Assembly (NCBI GenBank): GCA_907165065.1
Contig: OU015541.1
Location: 7,760,501 to 7,824,500 of the forward strand
DNA length: 64,000 nucleotides
Reading direction: 5' to 3'
From: Caprimulgus europaeus
Taxonomy: Eukaryota; Chordata; Aves; Caprimulgiformes; Caprimulgidae
Under the pieces are notes generated by a model. It made no database searches. It was not told the origin of the DNA and saw only the letters and a list, made by a program, of their open reading frames with translations. Within the stretch, counting starts at the first letter, position 1; every line of letters starts with the position of its first letter. Shown here in pieces: positions 62,076 to 64,000 of the stretch. A program made the translations under genes and the position numbers.

Positions 62076-63849
62076 TTTTGCCACTCCATGATCTTCCCCT
62101 GCCACACACTGAGTTGCTGCAAGCCCTCTCTGTGGTGTCAGTCTCCTCTTTGGTTGTTTCAAGGGTCTGCTTATTCTCTCCCCATTTGCCCAAACTGAAT
62201 CCTGGTTGTAATACATTTCTTTTGGCAACATGACTGTGATGGTTTTTAATGTCTGTACTGAGATATTTGTATTGAATGGGTATGGATGGATGTAGCTGGA
62301 GGCTGGTAGAAAACTGTTTTGCAGGAGGGCTGGTTTGTACCAGCTCCAGAGTGGGTCCTTGCAGCTCCTGGTGCTGCGGGATGCTGCAGGGAGGTTGCTG
62401 GGTGCCTGGATAAGCCTTGAGGACTCAGCCAAAAACCAGGACAACTCCACTGTTATCCACCATGCTGCTGTAGCTACTGCAAGGCTGGGCAGTGACCCAT
62501 CTGTGGTAAAATCCATGAGTGTAAACACTTGTAAACAGTGTTAATTAATGTTTCCTTTTACATTTGCCGTGGGATGAGACTATACTAAGCCATCTGATGT
62601 ATGATAATCAGTGCCAGGCCTTGGGCTGCTGACTCTAGCTCCCAGTTGTTTCAGACCTTGTTGGTGCCATCCTAAACTTTAACAAAGTAAGAGAGTCCAC
62701 TGACAGCTTCCAGTGATCTTTAAATGAGAGCCGTAGCATCCGTCATACTGACATCCATGTAGCTGGGATTGGTGCCAGAATTGTCTCTTCTGTTAAGCAA
62801 GTGTTTGGGCACTGCAAAGGCTAGAATTTGACATAAAAGTTTAATGTGCATTAAGACATGCTGCATGTCCCTTGAGTGTCTGACAATAAATAAAAGTTAA
62901 ACTGGGAAATATATTCTATATCTTTCAGCTCCTTTGTCCATATTTACAGTTGTTGAATAGATTCTATATTTCTATAAAACCAGTCATTATGATTTTCTTT
63001 ATATTTGGTCAGATGCTGCAGTTTAAGCTGTCTTTGCACTAACATGCTGTTTCCTGTCCAGCCACTATAACACAGTATGAACAACTCCATATCTATATCT
63101 TATTCATATATGTAAAATATATTTATAACTTTCCAAGATTAAAGCATACTTTACTGAAGTACAAATCTGTGACAAAATCTATCACATCTGTTAAACTGTT
63201 GTTTTAGAGTTTTTTTAATATTCTACCAGCTGCTCCATCCTCTGTCGTAGGAACTTATTCTTCTTATAATTCTACAGAAGTTTGTTTAATTGGGATCTGG
63301 TCTGCATGTTACCTCCTTACCAGTAAAATTATTTTAAATTGTTATAGGAGTCAGCTAGTGGCTTTTGCAAGACACATCTGTTATTCCTGTACAGTATATT
63401 CCCAGCAAACAGCTCAGCCACAAGTCACACATTAGCAGCTAAGGTGACCTAAGTCCTATTGACAAAGCCATCGTCCTACAGCTCAAGTTTTGTCTCTTTT
63501 CACCTGATGAGGATTCATAACACACTTATCTTGGCACAGAATTGCCAGGACAAGAAAAGCTTCTATCTTTCAGGTTCCTCAGAGTTACCTTCACTGGGGA
63601 AGAGGAAGATCATGGCTAATGCAAGAGGACTGGACACCACTTTAATAGTGCTCATTAATTAGAAAAAATTAGTAAAAAAATGATTGCTTTTGTGTTGTGC
63701 AGTGAAACTTTAAAGCAGTAGTGTTGAATGCTTAAGTGTTCAAGAAAACAATGTATTCACAATTTATAAGCTTTATTGCTTTAAAAAAAAAAAAGTAATG
63801 AATGGTAAACATCAGGCAATGTGGAAAAGCAGGGTAAGAGAGGGCATGC
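62076..63849. other. Downstream intergenic, no gene seen
   Basis: AT-rich non-coding DNA. The 159-codon minus-strand frame at 62049-62528 overlaps + frames and resembles no family. A 13-A run lies near 63,782-63,794. Confidence 0.6.
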
Positions 63850-64000
63850 TGGCTCTGGGTTACAGCAGAGGTCTCTGATTCAAAGTTTACTACTCTACCA
63901 TGCTTTCATGAACCTTTTTGTGACCCCAAGCAAGTTACTCCCATCTCACTATTCTTCCATTTCCTCTTTCTGTAAAATGATATTAATAGCACTTCAGCTG
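63850..64000 (+). repeat. MIR-like SINE fossil, cut by the window end
   Basis: ctctgggttacag, then tgtgaccccaagcaagttac, tcttccatttcctctttctg and taaaatgatattaatagcac follow MIR (gtgaccttgggcaagtcac, cagtttcctcatctgtaaaatg, gataataatagcac). A good match; it continues past the window. Confidence 0.55.

Noticed and set aside
62049..62528. 159-codon minus-strand frame
   Set aside because: No domain, overlapping + frames are open, and part of it lies over a possible transposon end.
1..64000. tRNA genes, rRNA, known microRNAs or CRISPR arrays
   Set aside because: I looked for B-box-like GGTTCGAAT motifs and for regularly spaced repeats and found no convincing case.

Overview
This is nuclear DNA of a vertebrate, most likely a bird (another sauropsid is not excluded). 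It is mostly AT-rich non-coding sequence with one clear protein-coding gene on the + strand, ZFP64, a multi-C2H2 zinc-finger transcription factor. Its six coding exons assemble across GT-AG introns into one 691-codon protein whose finger order and C-terminal end match the family. The avian guess rests on four things: the compact gene (about 8.6 kb from start to stop codon), a sharp CpG island, no recognisable Alu, L1 or rodent SINEs, and only short, worn MIR/CR1-L3-type repeat fossils. No bacterial or organellar features are present.

Layout. Positions 1-37,240 are a gene desert upstream of ZFP64. I find no gene there. It holds simple repeats, ancient SINE/LINE fossils, one degraded Ty3/gypsy-type gag fragment near 8.2-8.4 kb, and several AT-rich homeobox-motif-rich stretches that look like conserved non-coding elements. 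From memory of vertebrate synteny, ZFP64 lies between SALL4 and TSHZ2, so this upstream desert would be on the TSHZ2 side; the window itself cannot show that. Positions 37,240-38,340 are a CpG island with the promoter and exon 1. Positions 37,727-46,349 carry the coding exons. A 3' UTR follows, with candidate poly(A) signals at 47,227 and 48,493. Positions 48,520-64,000 are downstream non-coding DNA with more repeat fossils and two weak minus-strand frames of coding character that I cannot assign.

How the gene is built. All five introns are phase 1. Four of them cut the DNA next to or within finger or linker codons, so exons 2-5 are all symmetric 1-1 cassettes. Exon 2 carries an atypical N-terminal C2HC finger, exons 3 and 4 together build one finger, exon 5 carries three fingers, and exon 6 carries six fingers plus a Gln/Ser/Pro-rich C-terminal region. 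The mammalian-type alternative 3' finger block is not seen in the last intron or in the 17.6 kb downstream.

I do not find a convincing new biological system. The most useful leads are the gag fossil, the candidate regulatory blocks, the symmetric exon design, and the unassigned minus-strand frames. Repeat-family, conservation and transcription statements were made by eye and are graded accordingly.
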